Source: Stramonita haemastoma (lineage: Eukaryota > Mollusca > Gastropoda > Neogastropoda > Muricidae). From it: DNA of 64,000 bases. Positions 22,739 to 34,200 of the stretch are shown piece by piece. Positions within the stretch are counted from its first letter, which is position 1, and each line of letters opens with the position of its first letter. The stretch spans positions 11,110,303 to 11,174,302 of the forward strand of contig CM060320.1 in NCBI GenBank assembly GCA_030674155.1, read 5' to 3'. The translations under genes were made by a program, and so were the position numbers. Under the pieces are notes generated by a model that was not told the origin of the DNA, did no database searches, and worked only from the letters and a program-made list of their open reading frames with translations.

Positions 22739-22742
<4 letters not shown>
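22378..22742 (-). mobile_element. SINE family A copy
   Basis: The plus strand reads GAGGATAATGGAATAAGCAC, GTCATCTGTTCCCACCGGC, AAGATGTTCTGCGTG, GGTTTATAGTCTCATTTGAA and GATTACAACCCAGGTC. A 50-base insertion-like segment precedes the CCTACTCTTCC motif. It ends at a (CA)n tract (22740-22780). Confidence 0.75.
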
Positions 22743-22781
<39 letters not shown>

Positions 22782-23034
22782 CATGTGTGCAAGCTGACGC
22801 ATACAATCGTGAGGACTGGATATGACACAGGCTCTGAGACAGAGGAACAGAACATGTTGATTTAACACAATTTTTAAAACCTGGCCAAGTAATTAAGTTA
22901 GATTTTTTTTTCAAAGGATCCAAAGAACAAGAGTGACCAACTAATTCCAAAGTGCAGGGTCATGCAGGAAAGAGACGGGTATCTATATATGCTTTGCATT
23001 CACAACAGCTAGTTTGTAGTGGGAGAGGGTTTTT

Positions 23035-23368
23035 TTTTTATCGAGGCTAATGGAATAAGCACTCATGTGCTATTTTACATCCAGTCCCCATGTGAATGCA
23101 GTTTTGTGAATCTTGTCATCCCTTTTTACTGGCACACAATGGCCTACGCTTAAGAAAAGCGGAACAGGATTTAACATGTGTGCAAGATGTTCTGTGTGTG
23201 TTCGCACATGGGGCCTCGGTTTATAGTCTCATCTGAAGGACTTTTGCGGAGAGTGGAGTCAGCACTGATGTTAACTCCAGAGGGAAAATCCCCTCGAACA
23301 GGAATCAAACCTGGGTCATCAAATCACGAGCACAATGTTCTGACCACTTGGTGATCCCATCCCCCTTT
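23035..23368 (-). mobile_element. SINE family A, near full-length copy
   Basis: The antisense copy runs from GAGGCTAATGGAATAAGCAC through CACAATGGCCTACGC, GCGGAACAGGATTTAAC, TGGGGCCTCGGTTTATAG, GTTAACTCCAGAGGG and ATCAAACCTGGGTCA to GGTGATCCCATCCCCC. Confidence 0.8.
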
Positions 23369-23454
23369 TCATATGAAGAGCAAAGGAAATGAAAAGGGGA
23401 ATAAACAGTGCACAATTGAGTTAAACAGATCAGAGCGGAATCAAACCTTTGAAC

Positions 23455-23556
23455 ACTAGGAAAGTGGCCAGACGGTTTAGACTCTTACCAGCTTAACAAG
23501 AAAACCATGAGGTACTTGGTTCAATTCTCAGCCTCACCCTTTCTTTGATGAAGAAG
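23455..23556 (+). mobile_element. SINE family G, head fragment
   Basis: GGCCAGACGGTTTAGACTC, a B-box-like GTTCAATTCTCAGCC and the following CACCCTTTC match the tRNA-like head of the copies at 18925 (-) and 45020 (+). Confidence 0.5.
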
Positions 23557-23639
23557 AACTGCCATATTCAGTTCATGATAAATGTTTTGGTGCATTACTA
23601 GACAATGCTGGGACTTACTGTCAAAACCAAGATTCTTGA

Positions 23640-23965
23640 ACTGAGATTCTCTTTCTTTGACAAATGCTGCGACTGCAACCATTGTTGTCTGCTATATGCG
23701 TGAAGATGGGTTGCGCTGCCATTATGTGGCTGACATGTCAGGCCCTGTGCACCTGACTTTGGCATGGGAGAGAATTGTTAGCTTTCAAATCTTTCTGGAG
23801 AAGGCAGGAGAATGGTCCAAGGAGGCAGAAAATAGACAAGAAGGAGGTGACAGGAGGAAAAGGAACAAGGCAGAAACAAAGAGAGGGACAGAAAAGAGGG
23901 AATTCCTAGCACAGTATTTCCAGAAGGTGGTGATGCCATTTGTATTGACAGAACCCCCACACTCT
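23640..23965 (+). repeat. Dispersed repeat X, copy 2
   Basis: The sense counterpart of the segment at 1-300: GACTGCAACCATTGTTGTC, GGGAGAGAATTGTTAGC, ACAAGAAGGAGGTGACAGG, GAACAAGGCAGAAACAAAG and GGAATTCCTAGCACAG. A third, short match is at 62345-62402. An open frame spans most of it, but the other copy breaks that frame, so I do not call a protein. Confidence 0.6.
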
Positions 23966-24421
23966 AACGGGTGACTGCACTGAGATGAAATCTGTTACCA
24001 TGGCCCACTGCCAGGGATGGATGTGGCATCGCACCGTCATGGGGGAGGGGGCTGATGACAGGGAAAAAAAAAGTCATCCTCCCCCCCCCCCCCCCCTCAC
24101 ATAAATGCAAGCAAAAACAAAAAATAGCACCATACACCCACAACAAACAAACAGGCACACTCCTGAATCTTTTGTAGGGGTTCGTGCTTATACATTTATT
24201 TTGTTTGTGCACTTTCCTGCAAACACGTGCCGATAGTTATTGTGATATCTCCACCCCCACCCTCTCTCTCTCTCCGGCCTTGTTGTGGGTAAAAAAAAAT
24301 TAAAGTATTGTTTTTGAATTTTAATAAAAAGGAAATTATGGTAGATTCATTTTTTTAATAAAGAAGACAACTAAAACATCGGGTTATCCATTCAGCCCGA
24401 GGCTAATGTGACCTCATTTTG
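23966..24421. other. Upstream region of the FAM161-like gene
   Basis: Holds a C tract (24080-24097) and a CT-rich block, then AT-rich DNA up to the first ATG. No TATA box or other core promoter element could be assigned with confidence. Confidence 0.35.
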
Positions 24422-26164
24422 ATGTTGAACATGGCAACAATGGCCACAACAAGCCATGGGTTGTCGGTTTACATCAATTCTTGTGTCAAAAACCCTCATG
24501 TTTCCAAAACCAGAACTAGTGCAACATTTCCGAAAGGTAGCATAAAGCACAGTAAGTTTGTAGACACCGATCCTGGGCCAGATTTTGATGACAGAGAGGA
24601 GATTGTGGAAAGAGATCGGAGCGGTTTGGATACTCTGTGCCGGTGCGTGCCTCGTTCGACGACTTGGAAACCCAGCTGAAAACTTTAAAAGACGAGCAGT
24701 TTTACTTAAAACTTCAAGAACTGAAAGAAAGCAATCGCAGGACTTTAGAAGAGTGTTCTAGATTATACCAGGAAAAATATGGCGGCGAGGGAGGACAGTT
24801 GGGAGACAAGGCAGCTGCAGAGCTGGTCGAAAATATGTTCGCGGCTCGCTTGGCTGCTAGGTCAGGACATGTCGAAGAAAAAACGGAGATTCCACAAAAA
24901 GAGGAGATGACCAATGGTTTATCTCTGAACAGAACCATGGGTCTGTCATCTAAACCACCTCCAGTGCCTTCCAGCAGACGTGAAAGTCCTTTGTCAAGAA
25001 CGGCACCAGTTCGAAGCATTGCAATTCACGCCCCTCATTCGCAGATTGTCAAACCAAGACCTAGTTCATCACCTATGTACAGTAACCAGTTTGTTAGGCG
25101 TTCATACAGTCTGGATGATGATGACTGGCGGAAAGCAATGCAGGGATCGGCAGATTTCAGTGATGATGACATTCAGAGCGAAGGGCCTTTGGATCCCAAG
25201 TCTGAGGCAGCCTTCAACCGCATCTCCAGCATGTGGCGAGGATTCAGAATCGATGACTACAGCCCCAGAGATTTCAGAGCTTCTTCCTCAACCCTTTCTG
25301 CAAAACGACGGAAAGAAAAACATGATCTGGCTGATAATTGGCGTCACAGAATAACCATCCCCAAACCTTTTCAGATGACACTGCGTGATTCTACAAAAAC
25401 GAAGACCAAAACCAAAGCACAACAAGAGCTTGAACACCAGCGCCATGAAAAACAACGCATGGAAGAAGAAGAGTGTCAGAAAAAGTTTAAAGCTCAGCCA
25501 GCCCCAGCGCACATTTATTTGCCACTTTATGATGAAATCCAGGAGAAGAATGAAACAAGGCGCCGGTTTGTCAAACAGCACTGTAAAGACTTGCTAAAGT
25601 CTCAGGAAAAGCCATTCAATTTTGTTAAAAGAGAAGAAGACAAAAAGCAGCAACGTGCGCGCACAGCAACCATTGCAGAGAGGATAGCACGAAGTGTGGA
25701 GAAAAGCAAAAAAGAGAAAGAAAAATTTGTGGCCAAGCCTATTCCGAAGCATGTCTACAGCACCAGCCCTAGAGACAAACTTCTGGAAGAAGAAATGTAC
25801 AGAAAGATCCGCATCAAGCTGCGTGCTAGAGAATTACTGCATGAGGCCTCCCTCCCTCCAAACATGGAGGCTCTCCAGAAACTGAAGGAGCAGAAAGAAA
25901 GAGAAAAGCAGCAGAAAAACAAGAAAACCAGCAGCAAACGACGACCTAAATCAGCCCACCAAGTTCCAGACTACGACCACATGTATCGTGAGTTCCAGAA
26001 AGAGCTAGCCCGCAGGAAGCACACAAAGGATGCAACCATAACGGAACCATTTTCCTTTGAAACAAAGGTTCTGCGCTCAAGTCGTGAACAGGTTCTACGG
26101 GACATGGAAAGAGATGATAAACTCATGAAAGATACGGCTCGTGGAACACCTCGTCTCAATCTTG
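24422..26164 (+). CDS. FAM161A: FAM161-family protein, exon 1 (one frame break at 24625)
   Basis: This is the large coding exon of a FAM161/UPF0564 protein, a family that associates with microtubules at the centrosome and ciliary base. The start is taken as ATG 24422; ATG 24431 also fits. The first frame ends acidic (DPGPDFDDREEIVERDR). At the TTT run 24625-24627 it must move by one base to reach SVPVRASFDDLETQLKTL, after which the frame is open to 26164. Family hallmarks follow in order: FKAQPAPAHIYLPLYDEI, KPFNFVKREED, KFVAKPIPKHVYS and LLEEEMYRKIRIKLRARELL. They lie in a Lys/Glu-rich, coiled-coil-prone protein. The open frame runs on to TGA 26181, but CTTG|GTGAGA at 26164/26165 is a good donor whose phase fits the next exon. 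The A rather than B family member is a guess. Confidence 0.85.
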
Positions 26165-27065
26165 GTGAGAAGAAGTTTTGAAAAAAAACAACTCACATTC
26201 TGGTACTAATATTAATGTATGGATAATAATGATATTCACTGGCTATGTTATCATGCAATATCAGTATCAATCATTTCACATTTTTTTTGTTTTTTTCCTG
26301 CTTCCACCATTTGATGTATGGCTGAGGGTATTGAGGATAAATAAACTGAAGTGATGATAGGTTAGCGTTGTGTAGCATACGTCTACAAACAGCCAGATGG
26401 GAATAGAGAGCTAAAATCTTTCCTCCTCTTCAATCTCATAATGGACACTTACACAGTGCATTTCTCCAGAGAATCTGCTCTAAAGTGCTTTTCATAGTTA
26501 TCCTGTCCAGTTCTCTCCCCCTCCACATCAGAGTGACTCGCACAGCCCTCATACCCACTCCCCCCAACCCCCCTCACAAGCACATGCACACCCCCACCAC
26601 ACCATCACCACCACTACCATAACTATTCTCCCTACCCCTCCACCCTTATTGAACTGAAGCTGACAGTTTTTATTTGTTTTGAAAAATCCAACTGATTTCA
26701 GCATGTTACTCCATATTTTCAGACTGTGTGCTTTGTACAGAGGGAGCTTGATTTTGATATCTTGAAAAGACTTGATGAGAGCCGATTTACTCATGGGATC
26801 ATGAGGCCACCCATGCTTTTAGATCCATATATAATTTATAAATGTGGTTTACCTGTTTACAATACCTTTATTTACTGATCTAATTCAGATTATTAATAAA
26901 ATTTAAAGATCTGATATGGGTTTCAACTGAGTCTTTTTGAAATATGGAAGTATGGGTTTGGAAAAAAATGTATTGAGTGTGAACAAAATCTGGAATCATG
27001 CTTGGTTAGTCTTGTAAAATACTCTGGAATAATGTGAGTTTTTTTGTTGTTGTTGTTTGTTTTGA

Positions 27066-27540
27066 GTTTTGTTTTGTTTTCTTTCTTGGCTAGAGTGGAA
27101 AGGTCACGAATGGTGATAATGATATTTTGCGTATTAGACCATTTGTCCACCATTGAAGTTGCCACATTTTGACTTGGGCAATAATGTCTACAACAGAGTT
27201 AAGCACGTGTTAAAAAAAATTTTGCTGTCCATTCTTACACAGCGGTCCACTATTCCAAAAAGCAGAATCAGTTTTAAGATGCGCGCAAGATGTTCTGTGC
27301 AGGTTCATACACAGAGCCTTGATTTACACAGTCCCCTCAGAAGGACTTCAGTGGTTCATACACAGAACCTTTTGTTTACAGTCCACTCAGGACTTCAGGG
27401 ATTCATACACAAAAGGACTTCAGGAAAATGGACATAATACTGATGTTAACTCTCAGTGAAAAATCCCCTTGAATGGGTGCCTTGGTGTATGCTCAAACCC
27501 ATGCCATGAGATCATAGGCTCAACCACCAAGCTATCCCCC
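27066..27540 (-). mobile_element. SINE family A with tail H, degenerate copy
   Basis: In the antisense direction a family A head and body lie at about 27235-27540, including ATGTTCTGTGCAGGTTC and GATGTTAACTCTCAG, with an internal triplication of an ACTTCAG/TTCATACACA motif. Tail H-like sequence follows at about 27085-27190 (TTGGCTAGAGTGG, CACCATTGAAG). Confidence 0.5.
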
Positions 27541-27764
27541 CCCCCCCCCCCCCCACCACCACCAGAGTGATTTAGTTTTTGATGAGTTCAAGAAACATGT
27601 AGAAAAAAGAGTGTACAATTTTAAACATCCTTCCAAATATGAAATAAACCACAAAAAAACTACAGAAACCAAAGGAAACAAAACAAAAACAATAAAATGT
27701 ATTCCAATATTAGTAAAGGAAGGCAGACACTTATAAATAAAAATACCTTTTCCCCTTTTTTAAC

Positions 27765-27890
27765 AACAGTGCATTGCATTGTATTGTGTACCACTTTCAG
27801 TCACAGTGGATATCTGTGCTTGAAATTTGGGCTGCTCTCTCTGAGGAAAACATGTTGCCATAAAACCAATGCCACTCTCCCCCCCCCACC
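27765..27890 (-). mobile_element. SINE family E fragment
   Basis: The antisense of the family E 3' end: TGTACCACTTTCAGTCA, GAAATTTGGGCTGCTCTC and ACATGTTGCCATAA, as at 22040-22130. Confidence 0.55.
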
Positions 27891-27911
27891 CCCACCCCCT
27901 TCGCCCCCACT

Positions 27912-28125
27912 TCTCAGGGGGTAGGATAGATTAGAGATATGCACATTGTATACCATGTGATTTGACGGCCTGGATTAAAGCCACTACTGAGACGCCCATT
28001 TAAGGGATTTTTTCCCCTGGAGTTAACATCAGTACTAAATCCACTTCCTCAGAAGTCCTTCAGATGAGATTATCTATATTATAATTTATATATAGACTAA
28101 TGCCCCATATGCAAACACACACAAG
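27912..28125 (+). mobile_element. SINE family A, diverged sense copy
   Basis: GGGGGTAGGATAGATTAGAG, then TTTTTTCCCCTGGAGTTAAC, ATCAGTACTAAATCCAC and TCCTTCAGATGAGATTAT, with AATGCCCCATATGCAAAC. It is older than the 16436 copy. Confidence 0.6.
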
Positions 28126-28164
28126 AAAGAAAGAAAAATATATGTAAGTAGAAAAGGAGAGCAG

Positions 28165-28612
28165 AAGGGGACCATGTACAATTGTGATGCAGTCTGTATG
28201 GGAAGAGAATAAATTTATGTTGTGGTGAGGAGGATGAGGTAATGATGATGCTATGGAAGCACATGTGGTTTGAGACTACATGACAGGGCTGTGCTCTCTG
28301 TTTCCTTTCATAATATATCCCATCGTCAACTGGGCCTCGAGAGATACACACACTTGCAGCGTCTGTCAAGTTACTTGAGCAACACTCTCAAAATTGCATA
28401 AAAAACTGGATGAAGTTCAGCTGCTTGGTCCCAGTCTTCCCAATTAGCCCATGGATAGCAGACTCTCTCTGGGTAGGAACCAGCTGGCTTAAAAAAAATT
28501 TTTTTAAACAAAAACGACCCAACCTTATGACTCTAATGGGATTTGAACCGGTGGCCTTCCAGCCAGTAACCTAGCATACTAACCACAATGCCATAGATGC
28601 TGCTTGATCTCT
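28165..28612 (-). mobile_element. SINE family D copy
   Basis: The antisense of family D: GCTATGGAAGCACATGTGG, TTTGAGACTACATGACAGGG, TGGTCCCAGTCTTCCC and GGTAGGAACCAGCTGGC, with tRNA-like head sequence GATTTGAACCGGTGG and AACCACAATGCCATAG at the plus-strand right end. Confidence 0.65.
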
Positions 28613-28848
28613 ATGGGAAGAGAAACCTGTAGCAAAATTCTAGTAGGCTGATTAAATAAATCTGCTGTGATTGGAAATGCTCTTAAAGTGATTGGTCAGA
28701 AGGTCTGAATAAGTTACACTTATAGCATGAGATTGTAAAATACATGTCATGTCATGGCTGATCTTTATCATCTTTTTTTCCCTCCTGTATCAGCTGGCCA
28801 GCTTATCTCCCTCTCAGTTCCCTCTGTCTCTCTTTGAGACTCATTCTC

Positions 28849-28849
<1 letters not shown>

Positions 28850-28891
<42 letters not shown>

Positions 28892-29152
28892 CGCGCACGC
28901 ACATGCGCGCACACACACACACATCCAGTTCTCACTGTATCTGTTTAAGACTTATCCACACACATGCATGCATGCACACATGCACACACACACAACACAC
29001 ACTCTCTCTCTCTCTCTCACTCTCACTCTCTCTCTCCGTCTTTTGCTCCCTCTTCCCCTTTTCTTTCCTCCCTCTTCTGTTTTCCCCCCACACCCCTTTC
29101 TTCTTTCCTTCTCTCCTCCCTTTTCCCTGCCCCCCCCCCCCCCCCCCCCCCT
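28850..29152. repeat. Compound CA/CT/C microsatellite block
   Basis: (CA)n with CGCG interruptions, a CT-rich stretch and a long C tract (29131-29151). The His/Thr/Ser/Leu-rich frames across it are artefacts. Confidence 0.9.
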
Positions 29153-29340
29153 CTCTGTTTTATTTATCTATGTCATGGATAATGTGTGTGTGTGTGCACG
29201 CGTGTGTGTGTATGCATGCATGCGTGCATGCATGTTTATGTGTGTGTGTGCATGTGTTGGTAAAAAGTCTGACCTGCCTGTTTTGTAGAAGTCAAATAGA
29301 GAATTGTTTTCACATTGTTTGCTGACTTTTTTGTGTGCAG

Positions 29341-29416
29341 GTATTCTGTCTTCTTCCATGGACTCCCTACCCTGCAGGGCCACCACCTCATCTGAACTAC
29401 GCACAGGATACTTCAG
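29341..29416 (+). CDS. FAM161A: FAM161-family protein, exon 2
   Basis: A 76-base exon between TTTGTGTGCAG and GTAACC. One base left over from exon 1 plus this exon encodes a short Ser/Thr-rich linker (ILSSSMDSLPCRATT) and leaves two bases, as exon 3 requires. The linker itself has no domain signature, so the call rests on splice sites and phase on both sides. Confidence 0.55.
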
Positions 29417-30707
29417 GTAACCTTCAGGATAATTCAGCTTGTTACTCCCCCCCCCTCCCCTCCCCTGTCAAAATTTTGTGTTTTATTTATGCACAGGTGT
29501 AACCTAAGTCTTGGCTGCTTTGTGAGATGTGTCTGAAAGGAGAAGATTAGAAAAATGCTGACTCTTGGGTGCTTTCTGAGAGAAATAGTAGGAAAATTCT
29601 GTGCAGGAGAGTCTTGTATATATGTTGTAGCCATGGAATGGTGAATTGTTGTCCATGGTGAATTGTTGAATGTGCTTGTGTAAAAAGCAAGAAGTCACAG
29701 TTTCAGTCCCCATTTGAACCTGATCCCATCATGGAGGGCAAGAACAGTTGCATGTACAAGCAAAGTCGCACCATTGGTGAACCTCAGAGCTCTAACCAAG
29801 GAACAACAACAACAAAAAAAGAAGCTGAGTTCTATCCCCACCCCACAATCTGCTAGACATTGAATGATGGCTTGGGTGCCTGCTGTTCTTTTAGATAAGA
29901 TGAAAAAATAACTATCTTGTATGCATTGCATTCATCTGCATTTAAAGAAAAAAACAACAGTTATGACAACAAAAGTGTTGTACCCCACAAATTTCTTTGT
30001 TTTTTTAATTCACTTTTATACAAGGAAAAATATGTGTGCAGATAAGATTTTCTGTCTTTTTATTTTAAAGTTGTGGCTGTGTTCTTGTGGTTCTTGTAGA
30101 AAGCAGCCCAAATTACACACAGGATAAATCTGGCTTTAGTTTAGGAATTGAATGGGGGTTAGTTCATAATGTCAGAACCTTAGTAGTAAAGGATTGTTTA
30201 GGCCCTGGGTTTTTTTTAGATTTCTACTAGTTGATGCTGTGAAGAATGCTCTTGAGACTAATGAAGAAGCTCTTTTTCCTTAAGGGAAGGAGACCTCTGC
30301 TGTTAAAAGAAATGTGGAAATTATGAGATCTTACAGGTGTGCACAAGCTTGTGGAAATAAGCTCTCAAAAGTTTTTTTTACATTGTTTGCTCATATTCAT
30401 GCAGCAATATTAAAAGACTTCTGAGATTGTGCACTTATAAACCAAAATTTATGAGTAAAATGTTTGTGTATATTTTTTTTAAGTAATCAAAGTGTGATAC
30501 TCTTTACTATATTTGTGGAATAGTTTCTATCTATTGACCACCAGTAACACAAATCAAGGGTAGGAACTAACAGGAATGAAAACATGCACAATATGGCAAA
30601 GACAGTGGGTATTTTGTTGTTGTTGTGATCGGTAAGATCTATTGATTGATGTGGTTCATGTGATTCTGTTATTGATTGATTAATTGATTGAGCCATGATA
30701 CTGACAG
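29417..30707 (+). other. FAM161 intron 2
   Basis: GTAACC donor and CTGACAG acceptor. It contains tail H at about 29694-29810, followed by a family E-like piece at about 29825-30125 (ATGGCTTGGGTGCCTGC, AAGCAGCCCAAATTACAC). The rest is AT-rich. Confidence 0.5.
29694..30125 (+). mobile_element. Tail H plus diverged SINE family E
   Basis: GTCGCACCATTGGTGAACCT and GAGCTCTAACCAAGGAACAA match tail H. The following part, from CTGAGTTCTATCCCC onward, matches the middle and end of family E at 18470-18760. The same order (H then E) is seen at 18226-18780. Confidence 0.5.
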
Positions 30708-30866
30708 GTCCCTGAGGGACCGAGAACTGCGTCGGCAAGAGCAGGAGGAGGAAGAGGAGCGACGGAGGAGGGTGAGGGAGGGCAAACTGCGCAGGTACAT
30801 CATGGACCGCGGTGGAGACGTGCCCATGGTGGACAGCCTGGTGAAGGACAAGCTGAAAAGTCACAG
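30708..30866 (+). CDS. FAM161A: FAM161-family protein, exon 3
   Basis: A 159-base exon, acceptor CTGACAG ending at 30707 and donor GTCAGT at 30867, entering and leaving with two bases carried over. It encodes a highly charged, helix-prone segment (RDRELRRQEQEEEEERRRR) and then MDRGGDVPMVDSLVKDKL. It is consistent with the conserved C-terminal half of FAM161 proteins, although this segment is less diagnostic than the flanking exons. Confidence 0.7.
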
Positions 30867-30929
30867 GTCAGTGGGTGTGGCTTGTTGTTTAGCTTCTAGA
30901 GGCATTTTTCAGGTACAGGCTCTGTGTGT

Positions 30930-31035
30930 GTGTGTGTGTTGGGGGGGGGGGGGTAGGTAGGGGGGTTAAGTGTGTGGTGTCACTGTGTGTGTGTGTGTGT
31001 GTGCATGCGCATGTGTCTATGTTTGTGTGCATGTG
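30930..31035. repeat. GT/G-rich low-complexity tract in FAM161 intron 3
   Basis: (GT)n, a G run (about 30940-30952) and a second (GT)n. Intron 3 spans 30867-31275; nothing else is seen in it. Confidence 0.8.
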
Positions 31036-31275
31036 TCACCCTTTCCATCCACAAAAACTGTTCCGCAGTCTAGCTCTATGCTAGATGGAGAGAAATCTGA
31101 ATGTTATACATGGAAGTCTGCTATCATGCAGATGATAAGATGCAGTGCAGAGAAATACTTAGGGTTCAGACACACAAATAACATTGTTTCACACATTTAT
31201 GGGCATATGTGTATGCATGCTGATTGCATATGTGTATGCATACTGATGACTTTTGTTGCGTTTGTGGGTTACCAG

Positions 31276-31374
31276 GGCAGCAGAAATTGCACGTCTGGAG
31301 CAATATGAGAAAGACATGGAGGAGATGCGCAGCAGAGTGGAGAAACGCCCCTTCTCTTTGAAAAGGAAACCCAG
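31276..31374 (+). CDS. FAM161A: FAM161-family protein, exon 4 (frame break near 31354)
   Basis: Between a GGTTACCAG acceptor and a GTAAGA donor. It encodes IARLEQYEKDMEEMRSRVEK followed by RPF, the family's conserved C-terminal helix. After RPF the written frame gives SLKRKPR and leaves two bases, which does not match exon 5. Adding one base in the TTCTCTTTG stretch (31351-31359) gives an LFEKETQ reading, which resembles the family and leaves phase 0, exactly what exon 5 needs. The break is therefore most likely a sequence error. Confidence 0.78.
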
Positions 31375-31666
31375 GTAAGAAGACTTGTTGTGAAGAGAGA
31401 CAGGAGTCTCACAGGTATTGATAGCCAAGGGGAAAAAATTTGGACAGTACTGATTTGTACTTTATATAATTAAAGGAATGTATGTGTTTTTATCACTGGA
31501 TTAAAAAAATATATATATGAATATAATTAAAGAAATGTATATGTTTTTAATACTGGATTTTGAAAAAAAGATCTGTATGTAATTTTCATGCTTTCATTCA
31601 CTATTCAGTTAAAAGCACATGTAAGAATATGTTACTGAAGCTTTTTATACATACATACATACATAC

Positions 31667-31763
31667 ATGCATAATATATACATACTAATATATATACATA
31701 ATAATATATATATATATATATACATATAATATATATATATATATCATATATATATATATATTA

Positions 31764-31798
<35 letters not shown>

Positions 31799-31806
31799 TA
31801 TATATA
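31667..31806. repeat. (AT)n and poly-T block in FAM161 intron 4
   Basis: ACAT and AT repeats, a poly-T run (about 31765-31790), then more AT, followed by (ATTC)n at about 31838-31862 close to the exon 5 acceptor. Confidence 0.9.
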
Positions 31807-31894
31807 ATACATGTTCGTACTTAGTCGTTCCTTGTTATTCATTTATTCATTCATTCATTCATCTATCTATTTCTTTGTGCTGGTCTTGTTTCAG

Positions 31895-32044
31895 TCCAAT
31901 GCAGGCAAGGCAGCAGAGAAGAGGTTCCACACTACTCTGAAGACAGCCGGCATCGATGAAGAATTCCTGCGCACTCGCAGCTCTGGTGCCGCTTCGGCTC
32001 ACAGTGACGACAACTATGAAGATGACTACGAAGAGGAAAACTGA
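31895..32044 (+). CDS. FAM161A: FAM161-family protein, last exon
   Basis: Acceptor TTGTTTCAG ends at 31894 and the frame closes at TGA 32042-32044. It encodes SNAGKAAEKRFHTTLKTAGI followed by an acidic tail (DDNYEDDYEEEN). The AAEK...L..AGI pattern is the conserved C-terminal motif of FAM161 proteins. The acidic end is typical but unconserved. Confidence 0.8.
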   Translation, partial: SNAGKAAEKRFHTTLKTAGIDEEFLRTRSSGAASAHSDDNYEDDYEEEN

Positions 32045-33400
32045 TGACAGAGAATGTACTTACAGCGTAGATGTCAGACATTGCCTGAAGGCAATTTAGT
32101 CGTATCTTCTTTGTCAGGTGACAGAATTGTACTGAAATTTTTTTTTTTTTTTTAACATGATTTAGGTTGGTTGGGAAAGCGTAGCCAATAATGGTAATCC
32201 TTTTCTATGTGTGTGCTTCTTTTCATGCGGGTTTTTCTGTGTATGTTTAAAAAAAAAAATGGCAGGAAAGGAGAATTGGATCCACATTGCGTGCCAAAAG
32301 GTTGCGTGGGCTATGATTTCTTTGGGCTTTATTCTGTTTGATTTTTTTAAAGAAATTTTTTATTGACATTTAAAATTTTACAACAGTTAGGATTTTGTTT
32401 TTGCTAATATACACACATACATGCATGTAAGTGTGTGTACACTCTAACACACACACACACGCACGCATACACACACGCACGCATGCATGCACGCACACAC
32501 ACACACAAACGCACGCATGCACACATGAAATAAAATTATGACTTTGACGCACGCGCACACACACACACACATACACACACACACACACACACATGCACAC
32601 ACACACATGCATTCTTTACCACAATTGCCTTTTAACATCTGTGCTATCTTCAGGTATGTGTTATCTTGTTTAGTTGAAAGTTTCAGGAAGAGAGAGAGAG
32701 ATGTGCTTACAACTGTGTCATATATGAGCTTGGCTTTGATCAGAAAGTCTTTCTTTATATCTGTGGTGTTGAACACTGTCGCTCTGTCAATTCTGTTTCC
32801 TCTAAGCTTTGCTTCTTTGCATCGGGTTTTTCTTGTATGTGTGTTGAACACTGGCAGGAATGGATGTGTTTCCCAACTTGGTGCAAAAGTTTGGGTCTAT
32901 GATATTCTTTCTTTATTCTGTTTGATTTTTAAAAACTGTTTTTATTGCTGTATTTTACAACGTTAGATTTTGATCAAATCATCTTATAATCATGTAGGTG
33001 TGTGAACACTTCCCACCACTGCATTGCTGTCCCCACAACGCTTTGATCGCATGATCAAGACATCTCAATTTATATCTTGGCTTTGACGCACGTCGCTCGA
33101 TCAACCTGTTCCCTCAACCTTTCACATTCTTTGAATCTGAAATCTTTCGGTATGTGATTATCTTGTTGTTGAACAGTTCGGTCTGGAATTGCTGTACACG
33201 TGTCAATTTGATTGCTTTGATCAGAAAGTATTTCTTTAATCTATGGTGTTGAACACTATCGCTCTGTCATTGCTGTTCTCCTCAACCTTTGATCTTTGAT
33301 CAGAAAGTCTTTCTTTATATCTGTGGTGTTGAACACTATCGCTCTGTCATTGCTGTTCTCCTCAATTTCTTTATAGCTTTAGTATTTGCACTTGTTTTCC
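32045..33400 (+). other. Probable FAM161 3'UTR/flank with a degenerate ~0.5-0.6 kb duplication
   Basis: 32262-32400 resembles 32852-32976 (shared GGCAGGAA, TTTATTCTGTTTGATTTTT and ATTTTACAAC). 32655-32790 resembles 33150-33280 (GGTATGTG, TTATCTTGTT, GATCAGAAAGTCTTTCTT and GTGTTGAACACT). A further head-to-tail copy of about 80 bases lies at 33211-33366. CA-rich tracts sit at 32440-32610. Confidence 0.5.
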
Positions 33401-34125
33401 TTTCAGATTAAAAAAAAAAATTGTGGATATATCTGAGGTGTAAAGTTTACCCCCAAAATACAGTAAATCATGTTTTGAATAATTAGTGCCATGACTACTC
33501 AGTCATTTTTGGTAGAGTTTTCAAATATTTTGGCCTTGTTTTTTTCTTTGGTTGTTTTTTATTTGTTTGTTTGTGGTGTTTTTTTTAGTTTTTTTTGGTT
33601 GGTTGGTTGTTTTGGTTTCATTTAATTCAATTTTGTTGGATTTTAAGTATCTTTTCCTGTGTAAGAAATCACAGCATCCAGATCAAGTTATTCATTGTTC
33701 TCAAGAATAGGTTTTTTTGTTTGTTTGTTTGTTTTTGAAATCAGGAACAAATTGCATATATGTCTAAAGTTTGGAAATATCTATGAGTCCAAATAGGTAC
33801 TATCTATTTTTGCATTTCTCAGAATGTACAAATAACAAGTATCGGAAATTCAAAAATTGAATGTGTTTGCAAAGACAGATTTGTAAATAATATAGTTTAT
33901 CCATTTTCTGAAAAGACATTCCAGTTTTGCTTAAACATTATGTGATATGGTGATGTTTTTTCACTGGTATTTTGCTACATGTTTTTGTAAATCAGTTTTG
34001 AAATATTGAATCAGTAGTGACTACTTTTTCTTGATTAGATGTTAGTTTGAATTGGAAATGGTTTATTGTCAGGGATTGTAGGTGGCTCTTTTGGAGATTT
34101 TAAGCTCCAGAATGAGCCCAGGAGA

Positions 34126-34200
<75 letters not shown>

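Larger units (their letters stand above)
26165..29340 (+). other. FAM161 intron 1, repeat-filled
   Basis: Donor GTGAGA at 26165 and acceptor TTTGTGTGCAG ending at 29340. It contains several partial SINEs (27066-27540, 27765-27890, 27912-28125 and 28165-28612), a C tract near 27537-27554, and a CA/CT-rich block from 28850 to 29155. Nothing else is seen. Confidence 0.6.

Noticed and set aside
24422..26181. FAM161 reading as an intronless processed pseudogene
   Set aside because: A large first exon plus four downstream exons with good splice sites and compatible phases continue the family's C-terminus, so the gene has introns and is not a retrocopy.
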